Shown here one piece after another: positions 33,795 through 45,890 of a stretch of 64,000 nucleotides of DNA; within the stretch, counting starts at the first letter, position 1; the number at the start of each line of letters is the position of its first letter. The translations under genes and the position numbers were made by a program. Source of the stretch: Blasia pusilla (lineage: Eukaryota > Marchantiophyta > Marchantiopsida > Blasiales); assembly GCA_050084515.1 (NCBI GenBank), contig CM114274.1, forward strand, positions 11,346,001-11,410,000, written 5' to 3'. A model generated the notes under the pieces. That model was not told the DNA's origin and made no database searches. It saw only the letters and a program-made list of their open reading frames with translations.

Positions 33795-34994
33795 GATTTG
33801 ACTCCTTCCAATTTTTCATAAGCATGGCTTTGATCTTTTTTTTCTCAATTATTTCTTGGATTTTAGAATGGTTTTTTTTGGGAAAAAAGTTACTTTGAGT
33901 TGTGCTTATCTTCATATCTTTCCAAAAAAAAAATCTACCAAAAAAGACCTAAAGATCTAGCTCCCCTATAGAAAGAAACTAGTCCTAAAGTGAGGAGAGG
34001 AGTCTCGCAAAGTTAGATGGAAAAATAAGAATGAAGTGCTTTGGAGGCGAAAGGAATATTCATGGCCGATATTTTTGTTCATGGATTTGCAAAAAACTGT
34101 GTACATGTCCCAAGACTTGCAAGTTGTGCATCTCGGAGTGCAAGCATATTGGAGTGCAAGCTTAATGCAAGTCCCCACATTAGAAATGGAAAAAAATTAT
34201 TTGTACTTGTAAGTTTCATCGTGGACTTGGAAATTAGCCGCTCTTGGCAAAATTGACACATAAGAGAGTCGGAAGGCATCCTTAATCCTTAGTAGTTTCT
34301 AACCCATGACAATAGGTCAAGGACCCTAGGCCACTTTCCCAAATAGGAAATTCAACTCTACTAAAAAAGGAAACTTACTTGAAATGGTAAGTTAGTTATG
34401 TAACTCAAATGAGCCCCAAAAAAAGAGAATTTGCACACTCAGGTTATCCTAGGTTTCAACAAGTCATCCTTAAGCTATTAGGATTATCCAAAGTCCATGA
34501 CCTACTCAAGTAGGTCATGACCTTTTGGATAGTACCTATTGACAATATAATTGCCTCAAGTCCACATTTTCCGCAAGGTTCCAATCCATCCCAAAATAGC
34601 TTCAACAATTTAAAATTCCTCCCTAGCCAAATTTTTTAAGTCAATCCAGAGAAAGATTAAGATATTTATGGATGATAAATTTTATCTAAGAAAATAGATC
34701 TTGTGGATTGTGAATACTTAAGCACTTGTGTGAAAATACTTAAGCAATTGGAAAGAAAATAAATCCTTTCACATTTCTATTTAATTCCATCTTCTCCAAA
34801 ATTTAAAGAAGAAGCATAGGGCTTGGGTTATCCAAAACAAAGATTATTCCCAATTTGAAGGGGGTATTTGAGGGCAAATAAGTTGACTTGTAAAAAAATT
34901 CACACGTCTACTTCTCAATTTGAATCAACTAGGAAGGGATGCTAAACAATCGTGGAGATCCCTATATCAGGAGGCTTTGATGATGTTGCGAGCA
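33795..34994. other. Intergenic DNA, nothing recognised
   Basis: AT-rich sequence without credible frames, with homopolymer runs of A and T. Confidence 0.4.
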
Positions 34995-35078
34995 ATTAGC
35001 TAGGGACTAGACCCTTCCCTTTCCCAATTGGCTAGGCACTAGACCTTTCCCGTTCCCAATTGACTAGGGACTAGACTC
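34995..35078. repeat. 32-bp tandem repeat, 2.6 copies
   Basis: ATTRGCTAGGSACTAGACCY-type units start at 34995, 35027 and (partial) 35059, each continuing with a CTTTCCCA-like end. Confidence 0.75.
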
Positions 35079-35570
35079 GAGTGCCGAGCCCATTCCATGA
35101 AGATTGGAGTCTTGTTAGGATGTTTGGACATTCGCAACTGAGCAACTATTGCAAAGCTTCAGAACATAGAAGAATAAACTCGTCTTTCAAAATCTTCATG
35201 GGAAAAAGAAAGGTTTCCCTCTCCAACTATGAGCTCTAAATATGACATCGAAAATTATGCTTCATCTATGTGCTTCTTCTTGTGGGCTTAGTCCGCAAGG
35301 GAGGACTTAGTTTCATGCCATTTATCTCTATTGGAATGAGTGAGTCTGTAATGTACATGTGCACTCATTTGGACTACTTTGAAGCTACATATCTGCGGAA
35401 CTCTTTGCATTCCAGTTGAGCACGCACACTGGAAAAAGGTCCTTGTTGATTTTGATGTGTAGACACCACCGGACAATCGCAGGAGTAATTTGTATGCTGC
35501 ACTTTACTCATGATGTTCTGTTTGCTTCTGCTACACCGTGAACAGTATGGTTGCAAGGGTGCATTACATC

Positions 35571-35610
35571 GACGTAAGGACTTCCTGTTAGACGTAAGGA
35601 CTTCCTGTTA
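35571..35610. repeat. Exact 20-bp tandem duplication
   Basis: GACGTAAGGACTTCCTGTTA occurs twice head to tail. Confidence 0.85.
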
Positions 35611-38600
35611 GAAAAGTGTGAGTACTCATGTACATGAAAAGGGATCATGATCATTCAGCAAAGCAACTCTACGCCATTTGAAGAAAAACATGTGAAATGT
35701 GAAAGTACATGAAGTTGTATTCACCGGTTGCAATTGGAATATTGTAGGGACTCTCTACAAGTATTTTCTGTTTTCTGCGGTTGAGATGAGACGTGTGGGA
35801 AACTTGAACATCCATGGGAAACTCTTCTCGAAGCCGAGATGGAACTATCCCCTACGGAAACCTTTTCGACACGACATTGTGAACATCACCGGCCCTGGTG
35901 GAAGCCACAAACGTACATGGCGGAGCCCATACGATTCGAGTCAGTGACCCAATACTACATTTTATTCATTCGTCCGTTCTTGTTATCTATGAGAACTCGT
36001 GGCGAGGTTGCATGGATCCACAAAGTCCAAGTTCAGGTTAAGCTAATACATGAGTCATCTTCCCAATCAAGTACCACCGAGGATGGTACTAGGATTGAGA
36101 TGGTTGAGGTGGAGAACTGCAGTTGCCGAATCTCTGATCGGCAGGGTCGGGAGTGGCCAGACGCAGGAATTTGGTCAGACACAACAGGAGAATTGTAAGT
36201 GAGGATTTGCAGTGAAAGTGAGACTGTAGTGATGAAGTACAGCCCATCATAGCCTTGCATTGGGGTCTATCGATCCTCGACTAACTGCGAAAGTGCTAGT
36301 GTGGAAAAGGACGAAACAGACAAAATATCAGATTACAATAAAAAGAAATATGGTTATGAGTTTTCTGCTCATGAGAAGTACTTGGAATTCTAGTGTGTAC
36401 AGGAAAAGCGACTGCTTTGACCACTACCGTCATGGGTAGCTTTTACTAATGGCTTTTCAGATGAGGTGGTTGATCTCGACCATAAGTTTCTTTCCATCCA
36501 TCAAACGCTTACTGTCAGACATGCTACACAGTTCTCTTGAAACTCCTAGACAATTCTCGTTCGCATGAGAGCGATGCAGTTCAAAGTATGCAGGTTTCTA
36601 TCCGCTGTTGGATCGGAGGGATCCCCACAGACGAGCTGCCAGAAATCCGTCAGTGGAGTCAGGCGTGCCTCTCTGCTACTGAGAATTAGAATCAGGGGAG
36701 TCAGGGGCGCAAACGTTCCGCTCTGGTTGTTGTTGAGGATCAGAGGCACGAATCAGAGGAAGGGCAATTTCCTCTGATTCGCGATCTACAGCAGATGATA
36801 AAAACTGAGCGAAGGGTTCTTTCATCGAATTCTAAATGATCGCATCTCCCAGCAATAGAAACTCGTAGAATTATTAGTGATCTGCAATTTGAATTACCCA
36901 TTAGCCCCCATCTCGAACTGGACTCATGTCAAGATGTGAGAGGTTGAAAACAGGAGAGACGTATGAAAGGGCGCTTTCGAAAGGGCATTCTGCAACGATT
37001 CTTAAAGGTCATATGTCGACCTTTCTCCTCCTGAAGAAATACTCCCGGATTTTTATGAATCCGTCTACAAACAGCAATCTTCACATTCCCGATCTCACGA
37101 AAGAAAAGGAAGGGAAATAGTCGTCCCCGACTCCCCATGACTCCCCGGTGAAACCCGTAGGGGCCCCCCGTACGAATCTTAGCGACGCAAGAGGCTCGTC
37201 TCGTTTGACTCCCTTATAGTGAAGCGGGCGGGCGTCCGCAGTTTCAGACAGGTGGTGATGCCCTAGTTCGGAGAGGGACACGAATGATCGACCTCTTAGA
37301 ATCTGTGCTGGACGCGTGGCACCACGTGGTGAGTTTTGTCCGAAGATGTAGCATTATGGAGCAAGCAAACTCGTTCGGGATTGTGTATATTTTTATTTTT
37401 TTTCCATATTTTTCTAGTTTCCTTTCCATATCTTAACGTTGAAACACCACTTTCACGCGTGGGATTTGTTCTATGGACGGTCAATATGCTTTGACGTACG
37501 ATCCACTTTTTCTTTTTCGATCGTCGATCTTTAATCATGTGTAGTTTCCAAACGAGATCGTGTTGGCTTGATCTCGAGTGATTTGTTCTAGGACTTGTCC
37601 TTGAGATGCAATATGCGAATCTGGTACATTACGTGCGATCGAGAATTCTAACCCGAAGTTCAAAACTCAAAAGTTAGCAGCCGTAAGAGACAAGTCTTCT
37701 TTACCAGTCCCGGCCAAGGGTCGGACAGTTTCTTTTAGTCCGTCCCTTTTTCACCGGATACATATATGCCTCCAGTTTTCTTCCTGTGTGGACAGAAGTT
37801 TTGTCAGCGCAAAACAGGTCAGGCGTTAGTTTTCCATCTGATTACTCACAAAATTAACCTAAAACCCCTTCACTAACTCCCATTACAAACCCCCCCTACT
37901 CTCTAAAATTTCATATCTCAATAGGCAAAACTATAATTAGGATCAGATGGACCTTAGGTTCTGTCCGAGCCTTGGTCCCGGCTTAACAACCTGAAATATG
38001 TAGCCTGAGTGCGCAACAAATAGTACGTGTCATGATGAATTTCGCAGGTACTCTTCCGGTCAGGTATCAAAGAGCATCCATTTTTCCTGATGATGGTGAG
38101 AGAAGGGGTGGAGAGAAAGTAATTATCACAAATAGTTACTTTCTAGATGATGAAAAGAAAATAACTTTTAAGGGCAGTCATTACCTATTAACCTTTTGAT
38201 CTACACCAGATTTATGTGAATTATTCAAGTACATATGTGAGGGTTAAAAGTCCGTGACGAATTTGAAAATCCAAAAGGATAATACAGCAATAATAATACA
38301 AATTTAACTCTAACAATTTTCTTAACTATAAACATCGTGAAAAATGCTCGAACTAGAATTCCACTCACATGATTAAATAAAGTTTTCATTTCAATGTTTA
38401 CGACCTTCAAATACTTCGCAGGAAACCCCTCTTAGTGCTCGTATACTTTTGGATGAATCTATCGTGTTAGTTTCAGCAAGGTATCGTAAGTTTACATTTG
38501 AAATTTTAATATATGGAGAATAGAATCTCCGCTAATCTCCGCTCCATGTTTCTTTGCTCTCTTTTAATTTTCTTTCCTTATATTTTAACCGTAAATATAT

Positions 38601-40860
38601 TCCTCTCTTTATATTCCTATTACTTGCATGCTTTCGTACACCTTCTTACGTGCTATATTCCCCCGAAATCGTTTCCTTCCCTCCAATTTAGTAGTCGAAC
38701 ACTATTTCTTTCTTTCCCCCCTCTTGTTTAGTAGGCCCGCTTGCTCACTATACGTGTAATCTCTTTCCTTTGTACTTTGTAAAGTCTCCAAATTCCAAAT
38801 ACTCTCGGACGATCGCGTACTAGACAACAGAATAAACTTAAGAACACAAGTTCTTAAGTCATGTGACACTATGCCTTCATATGCAAGGCCTTTACGCCGC
38901 TGGTTTTGAAAATCTTAAGTCTTTGATTGGTCCTGGATAATTTGTTTCTGATGCAGTCCCAGAAAAAATACTATCTTGGGTGTCGCCCGTAGCCTTCTTT
39001 CGTGGAGAGAGAAAATTCTCGGAGCTAAGGCGCACAGGAAGCGCCTTTGCTCCGAAGGAACAACAACTCAGAGTCTCAGACGAAGACAAGCGCTCCAAGT
39101 TGTTCCTTGGTAGTAACGAGTGCAACCGGAGCAAGGAAGCATGACGTGACGCCACGCGACCGACTTCAAAATCCACGCCAGGTGTAAATACGTTTGCAAG
39201 CTTTGAGATTCTGCTCGCACGTCCCTCAACGACCACGTCATGGAATTCTGTGAGCACGATTCTCGCAACTTGTGACGGAGCAGAGATGATGCTACGGGGG
39301 CGAAACTTCACTCACTGATTTCTCGGTGGTCCATATGAACGCCACGCGGCCCCAAACCAAGTGGCTAAACAGTCGCTACGGTCGCGATTTTCGAAGCGCT
39401 GGGATGCCTGAAAACCTTTCTCGTGGAGGTCGCCTTGCCGTCTACAGAGGTATCTGAACCTGCTATAGCCTGTCATCTAAGCAACCTGGATTTTTGGGGA
39501 AACGTTGGTGCTGGGCTATGCACCGTCATACTGAGTCATCGAGGGAAACCGGGTTTGTCTACTTGTTATGGATTCCAGTGGGGTGGCGGTTAAGTGAAGT
39601 CCGTGTCCCGCTAAACCTGGTAAGCAACGGCAGACAGAGCAGTTCCCGTCAGACGTAGAGCTCTGATGATTGAACTTTGTCGTTTGGGGGGTGGGCGAGA
39701 TGGGCGATGTGACGAATCTACGAAGTCGTTCACTTCTTGAATATGGTAGCTTCAGGAATGAATCCAGCTGGGCAGGTTGTTTCTAGTAGAGGGCACAATC
39801 CGTCCGTGTGTCCGTCATGCTTAACCACATCCAGACTTTGGCGGCTGTATCGTATGCGCAGGAATGTCATTTGGGAGGATCAAATGATGAGTATGTCACA
39901 GAGAGAAGATTACGAGCTTCGGACGCCGGGCTGCAAAAAAAAATCAGCGTCTCATCCCTTCGAAGCAAGATTGGTTGTTTATTGCGGTATGCTCTTGGCT
40001 TCAGATCTGAAACTCCTAGTCCATTTAGGCAGCGAATAATTTCTTCTTCCTTCTTCGGTGACCGTAAGAGTGGCCAGTCTTTGTCAAGGAACTTTCATAA
40101 CTCTCTGGGATCGATTTCATTTGCATGCTTATGCAAATAACTTTCATTGTCAAAACGACGCTTGCGTGTACGTGTTAATGGGATTTTCCTGCTTCCACGG
40201 AAGTTTTTCTTTTCTTCCGAATGAATTTTTCGATCCTGGACAAGTAGTCACCTTCCTCCTGGGATAATAGATATTAATTTCCATCATTGGCGTGCAATCC
40301 TGAAGCAATTTTTTCATTTCCTTGAGACGAAGCTTATTGATGATCCTTGATCACTGACAGGAAATTGTGTTTGTAATCTGCAAAAAATGTGTTCTAATCA
40401 ATCGATGAAGCTTGAGTATCATCCATGGTTTGGAAGATCCCCGTCGCCTTTGCCAATGGATCACACAAATTTCGTTCACTTCTCATGCGAACGAGGACTT
40501 GACTCCCTGGCAGGAAGTATGTACATACATAATGGATCGAAATAACTATTTTAGCTATCATTCATACACGGAGGCTTTGGATTCTCGGGCTCGGGATGTA
40601 GCACTGGCACGAAAATTCTCCGAGCAGGTTTTCGTGTTACATTTCTAACTGTAGGTCTGTTCGGTTCCGACGAAAGCAGTTTCTCTGACTTTGGCAGAGA
40701 ATTTGTCTCTCAAGTCACTTGGAATTGACCAATCGTCATGGCATTCGATCGCCAGAATATCATGGTGCAGCATTTCTTTCTGGACACACCTATGGTTGCG
40801 ACTATGGTATCCAAACACGTGCTCGAGTATACTCGCCGAGTTGAAGCTTTGGTTAGGTTT
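35611..40860. other. Balanced-composition region upstream of intact LecRLK, no supported gene
   Basis: Base composition is more even than in the transposon-rich DNA and resembles the receptor flanks. Medium ORFs exist at 35839-36198 (plus, 119 codons), 38892-39311 (minus, 139 codons) and 39737-40140 (plus, overlapping frames). None has a domain, signal peptide or membrane helix that I recognise. Confidence 0.4.
38892..39311 (-). CDS. Hypothetical ORF, 139 codons, unrecognised
   Basis: Opens MKFRPRSIISAPSQVARIVL and includes FTPGVDFEVGRVASRHASLL; basic, Ser-rich, no signal peptide or clear membrane helix. It lies in the gene-like region 1.7 kb upstream of the intact receptor and on the opposite strand. 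I know no family for it. Length and composition are compatible with a small gene or exon, but chance is equally likely. Confidence 0.2.
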   Translation of the reverse strand: MKFRPRSIISAPSQVARIVLTEFHDVVVEGRASRISKLANVFTPGVDFEVGRVASRHASLLRLHSLLPRNNLERLSSSETLSCCSFGAKALPVRLSSENFLSPRKKATGDTQDSIFSGTASETNYPGPIKDLRFSKPAA

Positions 40861-40872
40861 GGGCTAACTGTG
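40861..40872 (+). promoter_or_regulatory. Shared leader motif GGGCTAACTGTG
   Basis: One-base variant of the motif at 11721 and 25430, placed 154 bp before the ATG at 41015. It is preceded by GGTTAGGTTT, comparable to TTTCGGGTT before the 11721 motif. Confidence 0.55.
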
Positions 40873-41014
40873 TGGTGGTTCGCGTACAGAAGGACAGCTT
40901 CTCCTCGACCAGGATGCAAAGCTGAATTTCGTGGCGACAAAGTCTCGCCGTCCAGTGGTGTTCAACTTCTGCACGAGGACCTGAGTCCAGACGAATTGAC
41001 GGGTTATTGGGAAT

Positions 41015-43171
41015 ATGAGCAGATCCAAGTTAGGGCTCGTGTTGGTCATGGTACTACTCGGGGTTCAGAGAAAGGGACAGTTTTCTGTGGCCACTGGGTT
41101 AACCATTGACATCGAGTCGGACTTTTCATGTGGAGAGCGTGGGAATCTCACGTGCAAATCGAATGCAACTACTACCGGTGAAGGTTTATTGCAGCTCACG
41201 CCAGATCCACCCAACAGAGACAATCAGAAGGTCGATTTCTACAAGAACAGTGTTGGAGTGGCTCTTTACAGAAATCCTCTGCAGGTGCTCAAGCAATCCA
41301 CGAATGAGTATGCCTCTTTCAGCACTAGTTTCAGTTTCAAAATAGATCCGGCGTTCGCCTACACTAATGTAACAACAAACGTTTCGTACTACTGGCAAGG
41401 TGATGGAATGACATTCGTGATGTTTTCGAATTCATCATGGATAGGAGATCCTGGGGACTATTTAGGTGTCTACTCTTACAGTCCATCAAGTGTCGTAAAA
41501 ACTTTGGCAGTGGAGTTCGACACATTCAAAAACATGTACGATATTGACGATAATCACGTAGGCATAGATATCGAGAGCATAAGGTCCAGGAAGGCAAGAA
41601 GTGCAGATGAGCTCGGCATAACTTTGTCTTCTGGCGAAAAGTTGTTCGCCTGGATTGACTACAACGCGTCCGTATCAACTCTCGAAGTAAGGTTAGGTAG
41701 TGCAGATTTCAGACCCTCGGACGCATTCCTCTCTTACCCCGTACGACTTTCAGACGTTTTCGATGATGAGCTCGTGTGGGTAGGATTCTCGGGATCAAAT
41801 GGAGACTGCGTTTGCCACAGCTATTATACAGTATATGATTGGAAGCTCAGAAGTTCTCTCCCCCCTGTTCCCATGTCCGCGCCATCGCCGTCTCCGGATC
41901 AAGTTGCTTACATGTCCCTGCCCCTCGGGTCAGTTCCATCCGACACGAGCGTGGGCGCAATTGCAGGAGGAGTGAGTGGCGGGATTGCGTTTATTGTTCT
42001 TCTCTCTGCAGTAATTGTTGTTTTTTTCCGTAAGCGAAAAGATCAATTTCGTGTTCGATCTAGCAGAGGGAAGTTGGATTCCTACTTCGACTCTGGCCAG
42101 ACGGGGAAATTCACGTACAAACAGCTAAGTGTGGCCACTAACAATTTCAAAGAGGGTTCCAAGCTCGGGCAAGGGGGATTTGGCAGTGTCTACCGTGGTG
42201 AGATACCTGGCACAGGCATGTTAGTTGCAGTGAAGAGGGTGAACACTGGCTCGAAACAGGGCGAGAAAGAATATGTGGCGGAGGTTACAATCATCAGCCA
42301 GATCCGACACAGGAACATCGTCCAGTTGCTGGGATGGTGCAATGAAGGAGACGAGTTTCTGCTGGTGTACGAGCTGATGCCCAATGGTAGCTTGGACAAG
42401 GCCCTGTACAGCCCTGCCAATAAATCCGTACTCCCCTGGGATTCAAGATTCAATATTGTGTCTGGAACAGCAGCAGCTCTTCAGTATCTACACGAAGGTT
42501 GCCGACAGCAGGTGATTCATCGAGATGTGAAATCCAGCAATATCATGCTTGATGAGAACTTCAACGCTATGCTCGGAGATTTCGGGCTAGCTCGTATGCT
42601 GGACCATAAGAAGAAGCCCGACACTACATTGGTGGTTGGAACGTTCGGTTACATCGCCCCTGAGGTGCCCGTCACGGGAAAATTCACCGAGAAGACGGAC
42701 ATTTTCGCGTTTGGAGCAGTCTTGCTGGAGGTCGCGTGTGGCAGGAAGGCTTACGATACCAGGCTGCCACAAGAAGAGAGTCTACTGGTGGATTGGGTTT
42801 GGAATAAACTCAGCGAAGATAAGCTGTTGAGCGCCGTTGACAGCAGACTGGAGGCCAACTTTGACGTGCAACAAATGGAGTTGATCCTTCTTTTAGGTCT
42901 TTCATGCTCTCATCCGGACCCGACTGGACGCCCTTCCATTCATCAAGTCCTCGAGATTTTGAAGGGGCGTGCCGATATCGATACGCTTTCCGTGCCCACT
43001 TCAAAACCGGAGCCTGTTTACTTGTCCGACCTACCGAGATATCGCGCCAGCAATCGGCTTCCCTCTTTATACTCCTCCTCATCCATCTCGGGTGCCAGTG
43101 CTGCGTATACTGCATCGTCCAATTCAGGAACTAACCATGAATCCTTATCGGATCAGAACACGCGGCCCTAA
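41015..43171 (+). CDS. L-type lectin receptor-like kinase, complete
   Basis: The only full-length, undamaged receptor in the window: 718 residues, no introns, usual LecRLK length. Signal peptide about 1-28; legume-lectin domain 29-277 with Cys39/Cys47, sugar-loop Asp130 (QGDGMTF), metal-site Glu167, Asp169, Asn173 and His181, and Cys265/Cys267; Pro/Ser linker 280-312; transmembrane helix about 313-338 then RKRK; kinase from about 366 with glycine loop 384-391, Lys407, HRD 502-504, DFG 522-524 and GTFGYIAPE ending at Glu550. It is an RD kinase with the LecRLK phrase VPVTGKFTEKTDIFAFGA. The Ser-rich C-tail after about 660 is cytosolic. Role: plasma-membrane Ser/Thr kinase with a lectin-like ectodomain, a class linked in other plants to immunity, stress and extracellular ATP signalling; this ligand is unknown. 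The start has the AATATG context shared with paralogues. Confidence 0.95.
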   Translation: MSRSKLGLVLVMVLLGVQRKGQFSVATGLTIDIESDFSCGERGNLTCKSNATTTGEGLLQLTPDPPNRDNQKVDFYKNSVGVALYRNPLQVLKQSTNEYASFSTSFSFKIDPAFAYTNVTTNVSYYWQGDGMTFVMFSNSSWIGDPGDYLGVYSYSPSSVVKTLAVEFDTFKNMYDIDDNHVGIDIESIRSRKARSADELGITLSSGEKLFAWIDYNASVSTLEVRLGSADFRPSDAFLSYPVRLSDVFDDELVWVGFSGSNGDCVCHSYYTVYDWKLRSSLPPVPMSAPSPSPDQVAYMSLPLGSVPSDTSVGAIAGGVSGGIAFIVLLSAVIVVFFRKRKDQFRVRSSRGKLDSYFDSGQTGKFTYKQLSVATNNFKEGSKLGQGGFGSVYRGEIPGTGMLVAVKRVNTGSKQGEKEYVAEVTIISQIRHRNIVQLLGWCNEGDEFLLVYELMPNGSLDKALYSPANKSVLPWDSRFNIVSGTAAALQYLHEGCRQQVIHRDVKSSNIMLDENFNAMLGDFGLARMLDHKKKPDTTLVVGTFGYIAPEVPVTGKFTEKTDIFAFGAVLLEVACGRKAYDTRLPQEESLLVDWVWNKLSEDKLLSAVDSRLEANFDVQQMELILLLGLSCSHPDPTGRPSIHQVLEILKGRADIDTLSVPTSKPEPVYLSDLPRYRASNRLPSLYSSSSISGASAAYTASSNSGTNHESLSDQNTRP

Positions 43172-45629
43172 GGCTTCACCGGCATCCACGCTTCTTCTGT
43201 AGTATACATAAGCGGTCTATCCAGATCGACTGATCCTCTGTCCCGCTTCACTTGGAAATGTCACGAGAATTTTCATGAACCTGGAGCTATAAACATGCTC
43301 CGAATATAGATCATCCGATGTTGGTGTAAGCATGCAATTGTAATCATATATTAGCGACCTCACGTCGTGCTTACTGAAGTCGCTGGTTGATGATTCGTGG
43401 GCTGACAGTCTCAGTTTAGCCCTTGTTCATGGATGCTCACGTAGTAACGTGGTCTCGGAAGGCTCGCATGCACCAACATGAGCGCGTGTATTATTCACAC
43501 GGCTGTCGCAGGATTTCTTCCTTCAGATTATTCGGATTAGACTCAGAACTTTGATTCAGCGAAGCGCGCTTCTGGAAGTGCGTTTCTTAAACGGACACGG
43601 TCATTTGTATAGATTTGAGCCGCATGAACCGCGGCTCATACATGTGACAACAGATTACGTCGAAAATACCAGGTCGTTTCCTTTCTGCATCGCAAACAGC
43701 AAGCCATTTCTCGTAATTGTCCCCATCGCAAGAATTGCACCACCTGCACGAGTAAGAAACTGGCCGGAGCCATTTTCTTATTGGAGGGGGAAGGAATACG
43801 GATAGCAAAGCTTGGAGTGGTAGACGATGTGAAAGCGCGTACACCTCTCACCTGTGGAAGTCGGTGATCCGACCCCATAGATTGACGCTTAAAGTCCGGC
43901 CAAATGCTCCTTCATCAGATGTCAATGGTGGTGTATGCAGCACAGCTACTTCAGAATATCTCGATGTGGAAATCTAGAGAACAATGAGCGCGCACTGTCA
44001 TGGGATCGCGTGTAAGTAAGTAATAAGCAGTTGAGCGGTACCTCATGAGAAAGTCGCGTTGGAACGCCATAAGTCGATGGAATCTGCGCTACACCGGATA
44101 GCAACTTGGACGAAAGTATTAATTTATTATAACTTTTAATTCATCATGAGAGAGTTAAGTGGGCTTAAGTTCTAAACGTGCACTCGATTTAACATGGAGG
44201 GTACTTTTTGAACTGTAGGAGGACATCTCACCATCCAGAAAGTAGATTTGATCCGACAACTTCCTTGGGCTGATGTGAAATCGTTTTGAAGGAAGACGAT
44301 GAATCTCTGCACAAGCTGCTCTTGGAGGGATTCGGTTTGGTGTTTATGTCGTGCATGAAGTTGAATAACTTTTAATAGCTCTAAAATGAAAAAATACAGT
44401 CATAAGACAGAAAAACCACATTGTTGTAACAGAATTTCTTGCCTCTCAACTCATTGAGTCAACGAGCAAATAGATTTCTACAAAGTATAGAAAGAGCATG
44501 TTGTGGTAAGGGAGGTCTTGGCTCTTTTATATAATATAATATAATACTTAATGTATATAATGTATACACTACTTATATAAGAAAAAAATAATCATAAAAA
44601 ATAGCCAAAAACTTCAATTTTTTTAATTGAACTCATATTTGATGGGAAGGAAAAATGAATTTAAAAAGTGATATAGATATACTTCAAATTTTATGGAAGG
44701 GCTTAATTATACAAGAGATTAGGATATCATTTGAATTGGAATTACTTCAAAGAGTATTATATTTTTACTCTTCTAGGATTAAAGAAAATTTAAATTTAAA
44801 AATGGAAAATATGATTATTTTTAAAATTATTCATATTAATTCATATTTTATATTTTATGAATAATTCCATTTATAAAATGAATTTCAATGGAAAATGGAA
44901 TTATTTTTTAATTAGGATTAACCTACAATTTAGTGAGTGGATTTTATTTTAGTGGGAAAAGTGTTAGGAGAAGAATGGAACCCTTCAAAATTTTATGGAA
45001 GAGTGAAATTATTCAAGAGAGTTGGGTATTATTAAAAAATGAAAGGTTAATATTGTTTTAAGATTTTAAAAAGTGAAAATCATACTTAGATTTTGATTTT
45101 AAAGCTATTTTAAACTGTTCCTAAAATTATTTTTGTGTGCATGCTAACTTGCATATGATATTGGGAAGAAGAGCATATTTATGGAGGAGAATTCCTCTTG
45201 GAGCACTAAGATGCTATATTATTGCAAAATTAGTAAAATCTCAAAAATTATTTCTAATGTAGATGGAGTGTGCTATGTTACTTGTTTGCATATGATATAA
45301 CCAACAACTCCTATCTTTGAGAATCTTGAACATAAAATTTGAATTGGAGAAGTGAAAGATCTTCTTCCACCAAGGATTGGATAAAGCTTTGGGTAGGCAA
45401 CTCAAGAATAAGGGAGGAGGTAGGTATGAGAGGAGCAAGTATTATCAAGTTAAGGCTTGCTCATGATGTGATCTATAACGTTATAAGTGAGCCGTCGACT
45501 CTAAAGCTTTAGTGTAAGCTTGAAATTTTGGATATGAAAAGGCCATTGATAAATCAACTGTATTTGAAACAACACTTTATACTCTCACTTCTATACATAT
45601 ACTCTTTCTCCTGGTTATATATGTGAATA
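43172..45629. other. Intergenic DNA, no supported gene
   Basis: 43172-44150 keeps balanced composition (3' flank of the receptor) with overlapping opposite-strand frames at 43551-43844 that cannot be resolved. From about 44500 the sequence is very AT-rich, with TATAA-type runs and no credible frame. Confidence 0.4.
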
Positions 45630-45890
45630 AGATAACAAATTATCAAAAGTTTACTTTTGCATCCTCAAGAACAAAAGCATAGTATGTTATGTTGTTATGA
45701 TAGAAGCATCAAAGGAAGCATTATGGTTGAAAATAATAGTAAGTGAACTTGGATTAATCTAAGATTCATTTATACTTCACTGTGATGTGACCTCCTAAAT
45801 GCTAAACAACTCGCCAAAAGAAGAAAATATATCATTAACGGACGAAGCACATCAAGGTTATATGTGGAAAAATCCTATGTATGTGAATAT
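45630..45890 (+). mobile_element. Ty1/copia RNase H relic
   Basis: Decayed copia polyprotein end. QKFTFASSRTKA (LSTTEAEY position), then after a frameshift MIEASKEALWLKIIVSELGL and, past a stop, SFILHCDV; then a frame with AKQLAKRRKYII, corresponding to the usual AIxLAKN...KHIDV. The order and spacing are those of the Ty1/copia RNase H C-terminus. Stops and shifts make it non-functional. Element ends and LTRs were not found. Confidence 0.65.
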
